From: Bacillus sp. SA1-12
GTDB lineage: Bacteria; Bacillota; Bacilli; Bacillales; Bacillaceae
Assembly: GCF_000981385.1 (NCBI RefSeq)
Contig: NZ_LATZ01000120.1
Coordinates: 248,001-312,000 of the forward strand
Direction of reading: 5' to 3'
Length of the DNA: 64,000 nucleotides
Below the pieces are notes generated by a model. That model worked only from the letters and a program-made list of their open reading frames with translations. It was not told where the DNA came from and ran no database searches. Shown here in pieces: positions 53,064-62,628 of this stretch. Within the stretch, counting starts at the first letter, position 1. Each line of letters starts with the position of its first letter. The position numbers were made by a program, and so were the translations under genes.

Positions 53064-53116
53064 AAAAGTCCAAATTAAAAGCCCTTTGTTTAGGCCATGA
53101 TAATTTGGACTTTTTT
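53064..53116 (+). terminator. Terminator downstream of the AraC gene
   Basis: A perfect 14-bp stem (AAAAGTCCAAATTA with TAATTTGGACTTTT) is followed by T2GCG; the stem's own end supplies T6. It sits 135 nt after the AraC stop. Confidence 0.85.
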
Positions 53117-53253
53117 GCGTCTCCCTTACTTTTCCGTTATCTAGTAAACGCACTCGGAAGATCAATCGATAATAAGTAAATCGGTCATAGATTTTAAAGA
53201 AACATCTGAGTGATTTTTTTCACGTTTAGCAACTATTTGATAATTGGCTTTTC

Positions 53254-54249
53254 TTATGCTAGTATTCCAAGCTCCTTTTGGTTGATTCTCCATTTGAGCG
53301 GCTCATTGTTAACATACCTTTTCAATTCCTCTAACATATATACGCCCATCCTTGCACACTCTTGACCTTTACTTCCAGCTATGTGAGGGGTTAAGATCAC
53401 ATTGGGAAGGGTGTATAAAAAAGATTCAGGTACTGGCGGCTCAGGATTGGTCACATCTAATACTGCCGTTAAGTCTTTTCGGTGTTTTAATACGTCAATC
53501 ATTTCTTCTTCACGAATTATTGCGCCTCTGGCGGTATTAATAAAGCAGGCATTCTCTTTCATCATTGAAAAATGTTCTTTCCTTATCATCCCTCTTGTTG
53601 TTTCAAGCAAAGGTGTGTGAACAGAAACGATATCAGCCTTTCTAAAAATATGCTCGAGAGAACAAAGGGTGACACCAAGATCATAAGCAGTTTTTGTGTC
53701 GGCATATGGATCATATGCAATAACATCGACATCAAAATGCTTAAGCAATTCTGCTACTCCTTTGCCGATTGTACTTAGTGAAATCAAGCCTACAGTGCTC
53801 TGATAGCCACCTGCAGGATAAAAGGGCTTTGCAGGAAATGTTTTCTTACCCCATATGTCACGGACAATCTGCCACCCACTTTTTAAACAAAATAAAATTT
53901 GTGAGAGAGTGAACTCTATTACAGGAATGGCATTTGCCTGGACTGCAGTTGTAATCACAATATTTCGTTTTAAAGAATGCTCTGTCGCAATTTGTTTAAT
54001 CGAGCCTGCTGCATAAAATAAAACCTTTAAGTTTGGGGCCGCATCCAGAAAGGCTTGATCAAGCCTAGGACCTCCCCAACCAGAAAAGATCACTTCCGCG
54101 TTTTGTAAAATGGAGGGATTTTTATTTACCATTTCACACGTTAACGGCGGAGCATAAATATCTGCAAGCTCGGCCATTTGAGTGCGTATATGTTCGGGAT
54201 AAACGAACTCAAATGACTCCTGATTCATAATGAAAAGTCCCTTTACCAT
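53254..54249 (-). CDS. D-2-hydroxyacid dehydrogenase family protein with altered NAD motif
   Basis: The 331-aa protein has catalytic residues of the family: Arg in NTARGAI, Glu in NPEPPVP, His in TPHIAGS. The dinucleotide-binding loop reads VGLISLSTIGKGV where the family usually has GxGxxG, so two of the glycines are replaced. Binding may be weakened or changed; some sugar-locus members of this family carry similar changes. It lies 29 nt after the DUF2264 gene in the carbohydrate operon, and may process a hydroxy acid from sugar breakdown. Confidence 0.85.
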   Translation of the reverse strand: MVKGLFIMNQESFEFVYPEHIRTQMAELADIYAPPLTCEMVNKNPSILQNAEVIFSGWGGPRLDQAFLDAAPNLKVLFYAAGSIKQIATEHSLKRNIVITTAVQANAIPVIEFTLSQILFCLKSGWQIVRDIWGKKTFPAKPFYPAGGYQSTVGLISLSTIGKGVAELLKHFDVDVIAYDPYADTKTAYDLGVTLCSLEHIFRKADIVSVHTPLLETTRGMIRKEHFSMMKENACFINTARGAIIREEEMIDVLKHRKDLTAVLDVTNPEPPVPESFLYTLPNVILTPHIAGSKGQECARMGVYMLEELKRYVNNEPLKWRINQKELGILA

Positions 54250-54278
54250 GTCTCTACTCCCTTTTCTTTTCGACTAAA

Positions 54279-55430
54279 TTAATCATGAAGTGCATGATCA
54301 ATAGGAAACTCTTTTCCAGACCAAGCTTTCTTCTGCGTCCATTCCGTTTCCGGATCACTCCAAAATTGATGTGAAGGTGAAAGTCCTAAGGGAAGAAAAG
54401 CGACAGAACATAGATAGGTGCTTCCCGTAGATATGTATGATTCACCGATCCTTGGTTGATGACCGGCAAAGCCGACAGTAAGCCAGCCATCTTTCGTAAA
54501 GGTATTTGGCGAGTTTAATGTTCTTTTCATTACAGCAGTAAGGCATGATCGTACCTGTGCTGGGGTAAGTCCTTCTGGCAGATCATTTCGCAGCGCATGG
54601 TGGGCAAGACATTGAAAAGCACCACATCGATAAGCAAGCGAACGGCCAACTGGAGGAAATGTCCCTTCTGGAGAAATAAGGCGTTCCTGAATCGCCGCAT
54701 ATCGTTGAGACCGTTTGATGATGATGCTCTTTCTTTTTTGCCAATCGGAATATTCATCCCCGACAGCTTCGATTAAATCAACTAGCATCGGATGGATAAC
54801 GAAGCTATTATAGTAATCATAATGAAAATCAGGACCGTCACTATAAACCCCATCTCCTAAGTACCATTGGTCTAATTGTTTGATGGCAAAATCGATTCGT
54901 ACCGGGTCCCAATCCTTTTCCCCAAGTTTAAATAAAGCGGTTTCAATCATTGCTGAGAATAAAAGCCAATTTGAGAAAAATGGTTTCCGTGTTCGTGTAG
55001 CTTTCAGCGCAGCGATGACATTTTTCTGCACCCTTGTGTCTAATTTCTCCCAAAGCTGGTTTGGCGCACTGAGAATTGCTTGAGCTAAAAAGGCAGTATC
55101 AACAATAGGCTGAAAATCATCGGTAAAATTCATATAATCAGGCGATTGCGGGTCAGTCCCCGCATCGATTGCCTGTCTTGCTAGACTTCGATAATATGAA
55201 AGGGCTGCTCCTTCCTCTTCTGCATCATTTTCCAGCCATGGTGCCATACCAACTAACAATCTGGCAAAAGCCTCTAAATGAGTAAATTTTTCCCGGCTGG
55301 CACCTGTTTTCATTTCTAGAGGCATGGATGACTTTAGCTGCCTTTTTTCTAATGCTTCAAGGACAGGTGTTGCCAACTGAAGCATCGTGCTGATCCAATA
55401 AGATCGGTCGTTTGCGAATTCTTCTCTCAT
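54279..55430 (-). CDS. DUF2264 family protein
   Basis: The 383-aa protein is helix-rich, like alpha/alpha-toroid glycan enzymes. DUF2264 features: RSYWISTMLQLATPVLEAL, FTHLEAFARLLVGMAPWLE and SDGPDFHYDYYNSFVIHPML. I chose ATG 55430 (AGGTGG upstream). The family is usually in carbohydrate loci with binding-protein transporters and is proposed to act on glycans; activity is not established. It lies in the same direction between the binding protein and the dehydrogenase. Confidence 0.8.
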   Translation of the reverse strand: MREEFANDRSYWISTMLQLATPVLEALEKRQLKSSMPLEMKTGASREKFTHLEAFARLLVGMAPWLENDAEEEGAALSYYRSLARQAIDAGTDPQSPDYMNFTDDFQPIVDTAFLAQAILSAPNQLWEKLDTRVQKNVIAALKATRTRKPFFSNWLLFSAMIETALFKLGEKDWDPVRIDFAIKQLDQWYLGDGVYSDGPDFHYDYYNSFVIHPMLVDLIEAVGDEYSDWQKRKSIIIKRSQRYAAIQERLISPEGTFPPVGRSLAYRCGAFQCLAHHALRNDLPEGLTPAQVRSCLTAVMKRTLNSPNTFTKDGWLTVGFAGHQPRIGESYISTGSTYLCSVAFLPLGLSPSHQFWSDPETEWTQKKAWSGKEFPIDHALHD

Positions 55431-55510
55431 GTAATCCACCTGCTTTCATCGTTTACTTATAGAATATTATAAGTAGTTTCATATACTAAAAGATAGAGAA
55501 AATATAAAAA

Positions 55511-55545
55511 GAAGGAAGATGGCTCCCCCTTCTTAAAAGCGTTTA
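55511..55545 (-). promoter_or_regulatory. Hairpin and cre-like site after the sugar-binding protein
   Basis: On the minus strand GTAAACGCTTTTA resembles a cre half-consensus. Then GAAGG (55532-55528) pairs with CCTTC (55515-55511) before a TTTTTATATTTT tract, a weak terminator or processing site between binding-protein and DUF2264 genes. Confidence 0.45.
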
Positions 55546-56910
55546 CCTATTCTTCACCCAATCGGTGCTTTCTTTCTGTGCCTTCTCTAAAGCTTCTTCA
55601 GGTGTTCTTTTGCCAGTTAATGTTGCTTCTATTTCCGATGTTAAGATAAAGCGCGGCTGTGAGGATCCCCAAGGATATCTTGGTGTCATCGGTGTGCTCA
55701 TTGCCTCAAATACCTGCAGCATCAATGGTTTTTCTTTGACACTCTCCCACTCAGTCGCCGCTTTTATAGCTGGAACTCCACCAACTTCTTCAAATATATA
55801 TTTTTGTGTAAACTCGCTCGTCGCAAATTTAATCCATTCCCATGCTAGTTCTTTGTTTTTGCTGTTCTTCGCAATGGCCAGCGGGCTTCCTGCAAATAAG
55901 CCTCCTTGGCCATGTTCATTTTTAAATTCTTGAGCAATGGCAATCCGATCGTCTAAGCCTTGGGCATATGTTTGCTTAACTATATCTCCTGGCCCTTGGT
56001 TAAGCATAATGGCAATATTGTTATCTTTTGTCAGCCATTTTTCCTGTCCTTGGTTACTAACTAAACCCTTTGGTGCATATTGTTGCATGTCAGCTAACCA
56101 ATTTAATCCATTCAGCATTTCAGGAGATTGAAAGTTAAACTTCACTTCTTCCCAGGCAAATCCTTCTCCCCAGGAACCGTTTTGCCCCTCTGCTAAATTT
56201 ACAAGGGTAAAGGCCGAAGACCAGTCTCCGCGGAACCATATTCCGTAGTTTTGTTCACCTGTTACCGGATTTTTACCAGTCATTTTCTTTGCCTTTTCAG
56301 CAATTTCTTGCATTGTTGGATGATCTGATAAATACTCTACACCCCAGTCATCAAATATTTTCTTATCATATGAAATAAAACGGGCATCTCCTAAAAACGG
56401 CAAGCCATAAATTTGTAATTCATCATCATCTGGACCTAATACCTTCCATCCTTCAACTTGATTATCAATGAATATGTCTAAACTAAACTCGCTATCGTTT
56501 TCAATAAACGGTTGTAACGGTTCTAAGACGCCTTGTGGTGCGAAGTCAGCCACACCAGGCATTTGATATACATCTGCTTCATTAGAAGTAATCATTGCTT
56601 GAGTTTTTTCGGTGTAACCTTCCCACGGCATAATGATAAACTCAACAGTTGCTCCTGGGTGCTGCTTTTCAAACTCTTCTTTTAAAACCTCTACCCCTTT
56701 AATAGAATCACCTGTGATCGGGTCTGTCGACGTTTCCATTGTAAAGTCTCCAATTAACTGCACCTTTATTCTTTGACCGGCCCATTCCCCATCGCCGCCT
56801 CCGGCATTTTCTGTTGTTCCTGCTTTTGGACTGCATCCAGTAAGAGCAGCTGCAATCGATAGCAGTGCTATAACCATCATTAAGGTTCCTTTTTGTAACA
56901 AGCTTTTCAT
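55543..56910 (-). CDS. Extracellular sugar-binding lipoprotein of ABC importer
   Basis: The 455-aa protein has a signal peptide with lipobox LTGC (Cys at ~26) and an extracellular solute-binding family-1 body (EVLKEEFEKQHPGATVEFIIMPWEGYTEKTQAMI, typical N-lobe). ATG 56910 is preceded by GGGGGTAAAAAGG. It follows the two permease genes. No ATPase gene is in the cluster; such importers commonly use a shared MsmX-type ATPase encoded elsewhere. Confidence 0.88.
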   Translation of the reverse strand: MKSLLQKGTLMMVIALLSIAAALTGCSPKAGTTENAGGGDGEWAGQRIKVQLIGDFTMETSTDPITGDSIKGVEVLKEEFEKQHPGATVEFIIMPWEGYTEKTQAMITSNEADVYQMPGVADFAPQGVLEPLQPFIENDSEFSLDIFIDNQVEGWKVLGPDDDELQIYGLPFLGDARFISYDKKIFDDWGVEYLSDHPTMQEIAEKAKKMTGKNPVTGEQNYGIWFRGDWSSAFTLVNLAEGQNGSWGEGFAWEEVKFNFQSPEMLNGLNWLADMQQYAPKGLVSNQGQEKWLTKDNNIAIMLNQGPGDIVKQTYAQGLDDRIAIAQEFKNEHGQGGLFAGSPLAIAKNSKNKELAWEWIKFATSEFTQKYIFEEVGGVPAIKAATEWESVKEKPLMLQVFEAMSTPMTPRYPWGSSQPRFILTSEIEATLTGKRTPEEALEKAQKESTDWVKNR

Positions 56911-56962
56911 CCTTTTTACCCCCTTGTTTATCATTCACTTAACAAAAAAACAAACTATTAAC

Positions 56963-57817
56963 TTATTCCCCCTTTACCCCGCTTAACGCGATGCTTTGAA
57001 TAATGTATCGTTGTAGGAAAAGATACACGATGATGATTGGCAAAATACTAACGGTTGCCAGTGCCATTGTTAATCCCCCTAGGCTTGTTCCATTCTCCAG
57101 AGAGAAACTAGCCAGATAAAGAGGAACGGTATGAAGATCCTGATCACTTAACACAACGAGCGGCCACATAAAATCATTCCAGCTCCAAATGAAGGATAAA
57201 ATGACCATTGTTGCTGCAATTGGCCCGGCAAGCGGCAAATACACACGGAAAAACGTTTTAAATTCACCTGCTCCATCAATTTGTGCAGCTTCTCGCAATG
57301 TGTCTGGGAGTTGGTCGAAAAACTGCTTGCAAAGAAAGATTAACATTCCGCTAATGATGGACGGTAAAATCAGCGGCCAATAGGTATTTAATAGATTGAC
57401 AGAATTAAATAACTTATATAAAGGAATTAGACGGGGTTCCATCGGGATCATTAGGGTACAAAGCACGATCAGAAACAAAACTTTTTTCCCTTTAAATTTC
57501 CCTTTCGAAAATGCATAACCCGCTAGCAGCGCTGACGAAACTGAAAGGAAGACGGATATAACCGTGATAAATCCAGAGTTGATATAGGACTGGATTAGAC
57601 GGCCATTTTCAAAAACAATTCCATAGTTAAAAGGGGAAGGATTTTCTGGTATTAGCTTTGGCGGAAACGGCATTGTCACATTTGCTGTTCGATCGAACCC
57701 GACACTTACCATCCAAATAAATGGTGCCATAAGCAAACAGCCGCAAATGAGAAGAATAATAAATTTAACCGCCATAGCAATTCGGTCCATTTTCTGATAA
57801 GAAATTTTACTGTTCAC
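56963..57817 (-). CDS. Sugar ABC transporter permease, MalG type
   Basis: The 284-aa permease has six helices and the EAA loop EAAQIDGAGEFKTFFRVYLPLAGP, typical of MalG-class CUT1 sugar permeases. It begins 20 nt after its partner's stop. Confidence 0.9.
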   Translation of the reverse strand: MNSKISYQKMDRIAMAVKFIILLICGCLLMAPFIWMVSVGFDRTANVTMPFPPKLIPENPSPFNYGIVFENGRLIQSYINSGFITVISVFLSVSSALLAGYAFSKGKFKGKKVLFLIVLCTLMIPMEPRLIPLYKLFNSVNLLNTYWPLILPSIISGMLIFLCKQFFDQLPDTLREAAQIDGAGEFKTFFRVYLPLAGPIAATMVILSFIWSWNDFMWPLVVLSDQDLHTVPLYLASFSLENGTSLGGLTMALATVSILPIIIVYLFLQRYIIQSIALSGVKGE

Positions 57818-57837
57818 AATTGCCTCCTCCTTCCTTT

Positions 57838-58758
57838 TTATAGTTTCATATTGGATATTTTTAAATTAAGAAACGTGAAGATTAGGATGATTATAAACAT
57901 GATATAGGTGGCCGCTGATGCAATTCCGAATTCAAATCCTGTAAAGCCTCTTTCGTAAATAAAAGCTCCCATTGTTTGAATCGACCTCGCAGGACTGCCA
58001 TTTGGCCCGCCTAATACATAAACTTCATTAAAGCGCTGAAGTGCACCTATCCAGCCGGTTATAAGAAGAAAGGCAAAAGTGCCAGTCATGTTTGGAATTG
58101 TGATAAATAACCATTGTTGAAAATTGGAGGCTCCATCAATTCTGGCAGCCTCGTACATTTCTGGAGATATAGCCTGCAGATTTGCAATACAAATAATGAT
58201 AACAAACCCTACCCAGTGCCAGACTGCGAGTAAAATGACTCCCCATTTCGAAGTGGATGGATCAGAAAGCCATCCTGGAGTTGGTAAACCAATGGAACCA
58301 AGTATATAATTGACAATTCCCATTTCAGGGTGAAGAACAAAAGCAAAGATCATGGCTGCTGCAACAATAGATGTGATATTTGGCAGGAAGTAAATAACCT
58401 TGAAGAAATTCTGGCCTTTAGATGTAGAATTGATAAGTGTGGCAAAGATAAAACCTAATGGGATTGTTATAATAATTTGAAAAATACCGATATAGAAAGT
58501 ATTCCAAACAGAATTCCAAAAAGGGCCAGACGATAAGACAGATTGAAAGTTTGCCAGTCCAATAAAGTTTTCAATTGTCCCATTGGATTGGTAAAAACTT
58601 AATCGGAGTGATTCGAATACTGGATACACCATAAATAATAAAATGCCTAAAAAGCTAGGCAGTAAAAAGAGATACCACTTAAAGCTTTTATTCCAGTTTT
58701 TTTGTTTTACTAATTTTATCTCGATCTCAGTTGTTAATTCAGGATTGCTTTTGGTCAT
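57838..58758 (-). CDS. Sugar ABC transporter permease, MalF/LacF type
   Basis: The 306-aa permease has six helices and the EAA loop EAARIDGASNFQQWLFITIPNM. N-terminal KWYLFLLPSFLGILLFMVYPVFESLRLSFY is typical of CUT1 importers. It is the first gene of the transporter operon; a cre box lies 72 nt upstream. Confidence 0.9.
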   Translation of the reverse strand: MTKSNPELTTEIEIKLVKQKNWNKSFKWYLFLLPSFLGILLFMVYPVFESLRLSFYQSNGTIENFIGLANFQSVLSSGPFWNSVWNTFYIGIFQIIITIPLGFIFATLINSTSKGQNFFKVIYFLPNITSIVAAAMIFAFVLHPEMGIVNYILGSIGLPTPGWLSDPSTSKWGVILLAVWHWVGFVIIICIANLQAISPEMYEAARIDGASNFQQWLFITIPNMTGTFAFLLITGWIGALQRFNEVYVLGGPNGSPARSIQTMGAFIYERGFTGFEFGIASAATYIMFIIILIFTFLNLKISNMKL

Positions 58759-58829
58759 TTTAATCTCCTTTCTATTAAAAACAATATTTGCTATATATCA
58801 TCTTCCCTCCAATATACATGTGAAAAGGA

Positions 58830-58843
58830 TGACAACGCTTACA
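58830..58843 (-). promoter_or_regulatory. cre box before the sugar importer operon
   Basis: On the minus strand TGTAAGCGTTGTCA fits the fixed positions of the cre consensus. It is located between the AraC gene and the permease gene, indicating CcpA control of import. Confidence 0.65.
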
Positions 58844-58909
58844 GATGTAAGTGTGTGTAAATATGTCAGGATGCATCAAATCTGTTTATCCCCTGTGCTT
58901 AAACGATAT

Positions 58910-59809
58910 TTAGCGAGATTCAATTTGACGTGATTGAAAATCAATTGCTTTCGAATTTCGATAATCGGTTGGGGTAATTTTGACTTGTTTTCGAAAGAAC
59001 CGACTAAAATGGGATAAATTTTCAAAGCCTGACTCTAATGCAACCTCTAAAATTGATTTGTCAGGATGCATTTCTAATAAATATTTTGCCCGATTGATCC
59101 TGCAGCTCATGAGATATTGCATAATCGTATATCCAGTGACATCCTTAAAAACCCTTGACATATAATATTTACTAATATTTAAATTATCAGCAATGTTATC
59201 TAAAGTAATGTTGCTATCAAGATGTTGTTCAATCCATTTTGCAATCCGGTTAGCGTGACTCGCTTTATCCGATTTTACAGTGGGTATTTTGACTAATCTC
59301 AGTTTGCTAAGTTCATAGATTTTAAATAAAAGCTGCACGAGCAGTGCTGAAACCTCTCCCTCTAAGAGTCGATTCTCAAAATTGGAAGCATTTGTCTTTA
59401 TATTGTTTACATTTATTGCGGCAATTCTCTTCATTAAATCTTCTATTTCGGCAAGCTTTGCTGTCTCTCCCCCTCTGAACAAGCTGTTGCTCAGCATCTG
59501 AAAAGGATTTAATAATTCTGGAACTTTTAAACTGCTTAAGATCGGTCGAACCCATTCTGCTGAAAATTCGATTACACTTCGTTCATATAGTTTTCCAAGC
59601 TCAGGATTAGCACGATGCAGGGTTAACCCATTCATGATAATGATATCGTCCTCTTGTAAATAATGAATTTGATCACCAATTAGAAACTTGCAGTTTCCGC
59701 TATGGCAATAGTAAATTTCATAGCGGTCATGTGAATGGTAAGTAAATTCTTCTTTTGAGGAAACTTCGGTTTTAATTCGGTAATAAGCACGTATATTCCC
59801 TTCATTCAT
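58910..59809 (-). CDS. AraC-family regulator of the sugar importer
   Basis: The 299-aa protein has an N-terminal cupin (EFTYHSHDRYEIYYCHSGNCKFLIGDQIHYLQEDDIIIMNG) and a C-terminal AraC domain (residues ~190-290: LDNIADNLNISKYYMSRVF, then SILEVALESGFENLSHFSRFF). It is encoded directly before the transporter operon in the same direction, with its own promoter region between them. It probably activates the importer in response to the sugar. Confidence 0.88.
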   Translation of the reverse strand: MNEGNIRAYYRIKTEVSSKEEFTYHSHDRYEIYYCHSGNCKFLIGDQIHYLQEDDIIIMNGLTLHRANPELGKLYERSVIEFSAEWVRPILSSLKVPELLNPFQMLSNSLFRGGETAKLAEIEDLMKRIAAINVNNIKTNASNFENRLLEGEVSALLVQLLFKIYELSKLRLVKIPTVKSDKASHANRIAKWIEQHLDSNITLDNIADNLNISKYYMSRVFKDVTGYTIMQYLMSCRINRAKYLLEMHPDKSILEVALESGFENLSHFSRFFRKQVKITPTDYRNSKAIDFQSRQIESR

Positions 59810-59894
59810 AACTCCCCCTCCTCGAAACTTAGCTTTGAAATGATTAGGAACCGATAAAAGAAAAACTGAATTTCACCGAAATTTCTTTATAAAT

Positions 59895-60656
59895 TTATTC
59901 AAACAGATTTTGTAAAAATTGTTTTGTTTGATAGATTTCTGTTTCAAAGTCTTTCCAATTGCATTCAATTGAGACCAAGCCGTCATAATTGGCTTCCTTT
60001 AAACAATGAACAAACGTTTTATATGGATAAGTTCCTGTTCCTGGAGCAAATCTGCCTGAGTCCGCAACGTGAATATGTTTTAGAAGATCCTTAGCTGATA
60101 CAAGATGTTCAATAGGTTCTTTTTCTTCATGCATATGATAGAAATCGGCAAGCACCTGGATGGAATCTCGGTTCACTTTTTTCGCTATTTCCATCGCTTC
60201 TGGAATACTATTAATCATGTTGCTTTCCTTTCGATTTAATGGTTCAATCACAACCGTAATACCTAACGGGTCTGCGTAATCGGCAACGATATCTAGAAAT
60301 GTTATGATTTGTTCCTCACCTTTCACTCGTGAAAAAGCCTCTGGCAAAGAACGTGCTCTGCCGCTTCCAAACACAACCGTTCTAGCACCGATTTGTTTCA
60401 CTCTACTTAGAGCTTTGTCAACATAACGTTCAACCGCTCCATAATTGACTTCATTTCCGACAATTTTTAAGTTCCCCGGTAAGAAAATGTTACACGCTTC
60501 AATGGGTAATGGACTTTGTTTATACGTATTAAAAATTCTTTCAAAGTCATCATCATTGTCAGGTACCAGTGAGACGACTGTACATTCTAAAAAATCAAAA
60601 CCGGCTTCTTTAACAATGGCTGAATGGTTGATATCTGTACAACACCCGAATCTCAT
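59895..60656 (-). CDS. Sugar phosphate isomerase/epimerase (TIM barrel)
   Basis: The 253-aa AP-endonuclease-2-like TIM barrel has metal-binding residues placed as in sugar 3-epimerases and hydroxypyruvate isomerases: Glu in TVVIEPLN, Asp/His in VLADFYHMHEE, His in HIHVADSGR, Glu in LVSIECNWK. It lies upstream of the AraC gene in the same direction and belongs to the same catabolic locus; substrate is unknown. Confidence 0.85.
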   Translation of the reverse strand: MRFGCCTDINHSAIVKEAGFDFLECTVVSLVPDNDDDFERIFNTYKQSPLPIEACNIFLPGNLKIVGNEVNYGAVERYVDKALSRVKQIGARTVVFGSGRARSLPEAFSRVKGEEQIITFLDIVADYADPLGITVVIEPLNRKESNMINSIPEAMEIAKKVNRDSIQVLADFYHMHEEKEPIEHLVSAKDLLKHIHVADSGRFAPGTGTYPYKTFVHCLKEANYDGLVSIECNWKDFETEIYQTKQFLQNLFE

Positions 60657-60970
60657 TTTTTCACTTCCTTAATTTAGAAGAATGCTTATTGAATACTCAT
60701 TTTCTAAGTTCTAAAAAGATTTCGCTGCATTTTTGATAAAGAAAGATTTCGAACATGAAAACTCTTACCTTAATCATAGAGAATATTTCCTTATTTTTCT
60801 TTATCCCTATTGCTCTGATGAAAGGAAAGTTTTACTTAAATTGCTATAGTCATAATGACAGATTAAAAAATCTCTGAATGATTCGACTTATTTATTACGA
60901 AATCATGGATAAATTATCCTCCATTTCGAAAAAATACTACATATGTATCAATGTAAATAGGGAGGATCAA
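60657..60970. other. Divergent region between isomerase and second ger operon
   Basis: About 310 bases holding the promoters for both directions. I could not identify a sigma-G promoter with correct spacing. Nothing else is recognised. Confidence 0.4.
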
Positions 60971-62593
60971 ATGAAAATCCGTACTCCTAAATCATTATTG
61001 AAATTAACAAAAGATAAACAATCTGAGAAATACAATATGGAGTTAACAAAACATACTGCAGGAGCGATGGGTAATTCGCAGGATGAAAACGATATCCACC
61101 CAAACCTAACTGACAATTTAGAAAATATAAAGAAAACTCTGGGAAATAGTTCTGACATTGTCATAAGGGATTTTCATTCCGGAAATAATGGAAATATTCA
61201 TTTAGGAATTATTTATACTGAAGGGTTAGTTAATAAAACATTTGTTCAGGATTTTATCCTTGAAACGCTTATGGTTGAAATTCGAGAGACAAACCTAAAT
61301 CCAACAATGACAAATTCAGCTAATCTCTTTGACATTATTAAGTCGCATTCTCTCCCAATTGGGGAAATAAAGGAATTTAGTGATTTTCAAACCCTATTTT
61401 TCCATGTGTTATCAGGAGATACAATCATATTAATTGATGGTTTTCAAAAAGGACTTGCTCTCAGCACCAAAGGTTGGACAGACCGCGGCGTACAAGAACC
61501 TACTTCTCAAACAGTTGTAAGAGGACCAAAAGATGGCTTTTCAGAAACACTGCGGACAAATACGGCATTAATACGCCGGAGAATCAAGGATCCAAACTTA
61601 TGGCTTGAAACAAAGCAAATTGGTGAAAAAACACATACTGACGTTGCGATCATGTACTTAAAAGGGGTTGTCAATGAAAAAACGGTAACAGAAGTGCGAA
61701 ATCGACTAGATCGAATTAAAATTGATGCAATCCTTGAAAGCGGGTATATTGAAGAGTTTGTTCAAGATGAGGTTTATACCCCCTTTCCTACGGTTTTTAA
61801 TACTGAGCGCCCAGATACTGTCGCTGCAGCAATTTTAGAAGGCAGGATTGCCATTCTTGTTGATGGAACACCCTTTGTGCTTCTTGTACCGGCGCTTTTA
61901 GTGCACTTTTTTCAATCAAGTGAAGACTACTATCAACGGGCTGACATTGGAACGCTCATTCGCTTACTGCGGTATTTGTCTTTTTTTCTAGCCCTGCTGA
62001 CACCATCAGCTTATATAGCAGTTACTACCTTTCATCAGGAAATGCTCCCTACCCCATTGCTTATCAGTTTGGCGGCTCAACGCGAAGGTGTTCCATTTCC
62101 CGCTATTGTCGAGGCAGTAATGATGGAGTTTACCTTTGAAATCCTGCGTGAAGCAGGTGTAAGGATGCCTCGCGCGGTTGGGTCGGCTATTTCAATTGTC
62201 GGAGCCTTGGTCATTGGACAAGCAGCTGTTGAAGCTGGAATTGTCACGGCAACAATGGTAATCGTCGTTTCCTTAACAGCTATCAGCAGCTTTGTGTCCC
62301 CTTCCTTTAATATGGGGATTGCTGTTCGGATCCTTCGTTTCGGGTTTATGATACTTGCTGCTACTTTTGGATTATTTGGGATTATTTTAGGACTCATTGT
62401 AATGGTCCTTCATCTAAATAGTTTACGCTCATTTGGCATACCGTATCTTGCACCAAGTGCACCATTTATTTTAAAGGATCAAAAAGATAATATTACCCGT
62501 TTCCCACTTTGGGCTTTATTTGCAAGGCCTCGCTTAATTAGTCAAAAAGACACGGAAAGGGAAAAAACGCCCTCTCCAAAACCTTCAAACTAA
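60971..62593 (+). CDS. Germinant receptor A subunit (GerA/GerKA family, second operon)
   Basis: The 540-aa A-subunit has the N-terminal domain with SQTVVRGPKDGFSETLRTNTALIRRRIKDPNL, then five helices with VPFPAIVEAVMMEFTFEILREAGVRMP. The start ATG 60971 follows GGGAGGATCAA; an earlier in-frame ATG at 60878 has no ribosome-binding site. It shares the family's core with the A-subunit at 7410 but is clearly divergent, so the two receptors likely sense different nutrients. Confidence 0.92.
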   Translation: MKIRTPKSLLKLTKDKQSEKYNMELTKHTAGAMGNSQDENDIHPNLTDNLENIKKTLGNSSDIVIRDFHSGNNGNIHLGIIYTEGLVNKTFVQDFILETLMVEIRETNLNPTMTNSANLFDIIKSHSLPIGEIKEFSDFQTLFFHVLSGDTIILIDGFQKGLALSTKGWTDRGVQEPTSQTVVRGPKDGFSETLRTNTALIRRRIKDPNLWLETKQIGEKTHTDVAIMYLKGVVNEKTVTEVRNRLDRIKIDAILESGYIEEFVQDEVYTPFPTVFNTERPDTVAAAILEGRIAILVDGTPFVLLVPALLVHFFQSSEDYYQRADIGTLIRLLRYLSFFLALLTPSAYIAVTTFHQEMLPTPLLISLAAQREGVPFPAIVEAVMMEFTFEILREAGVRMPRAVGSAISIVGALVIGQAAVEAGIVTATMVIVVSLTAISSFVSPSFNMGIAVRILRFGFMILAATFGLFGIILGLIVMVLHLNSLRSFGIPYLAPSAPFILKDQKDNITRFPLWALFARPRLISQKDTEREKTPSPKPSN

Positions 62594-62628
62594 TAACTGT
62601 TGGAAATCCTTATACAAGGAGCATTCAT

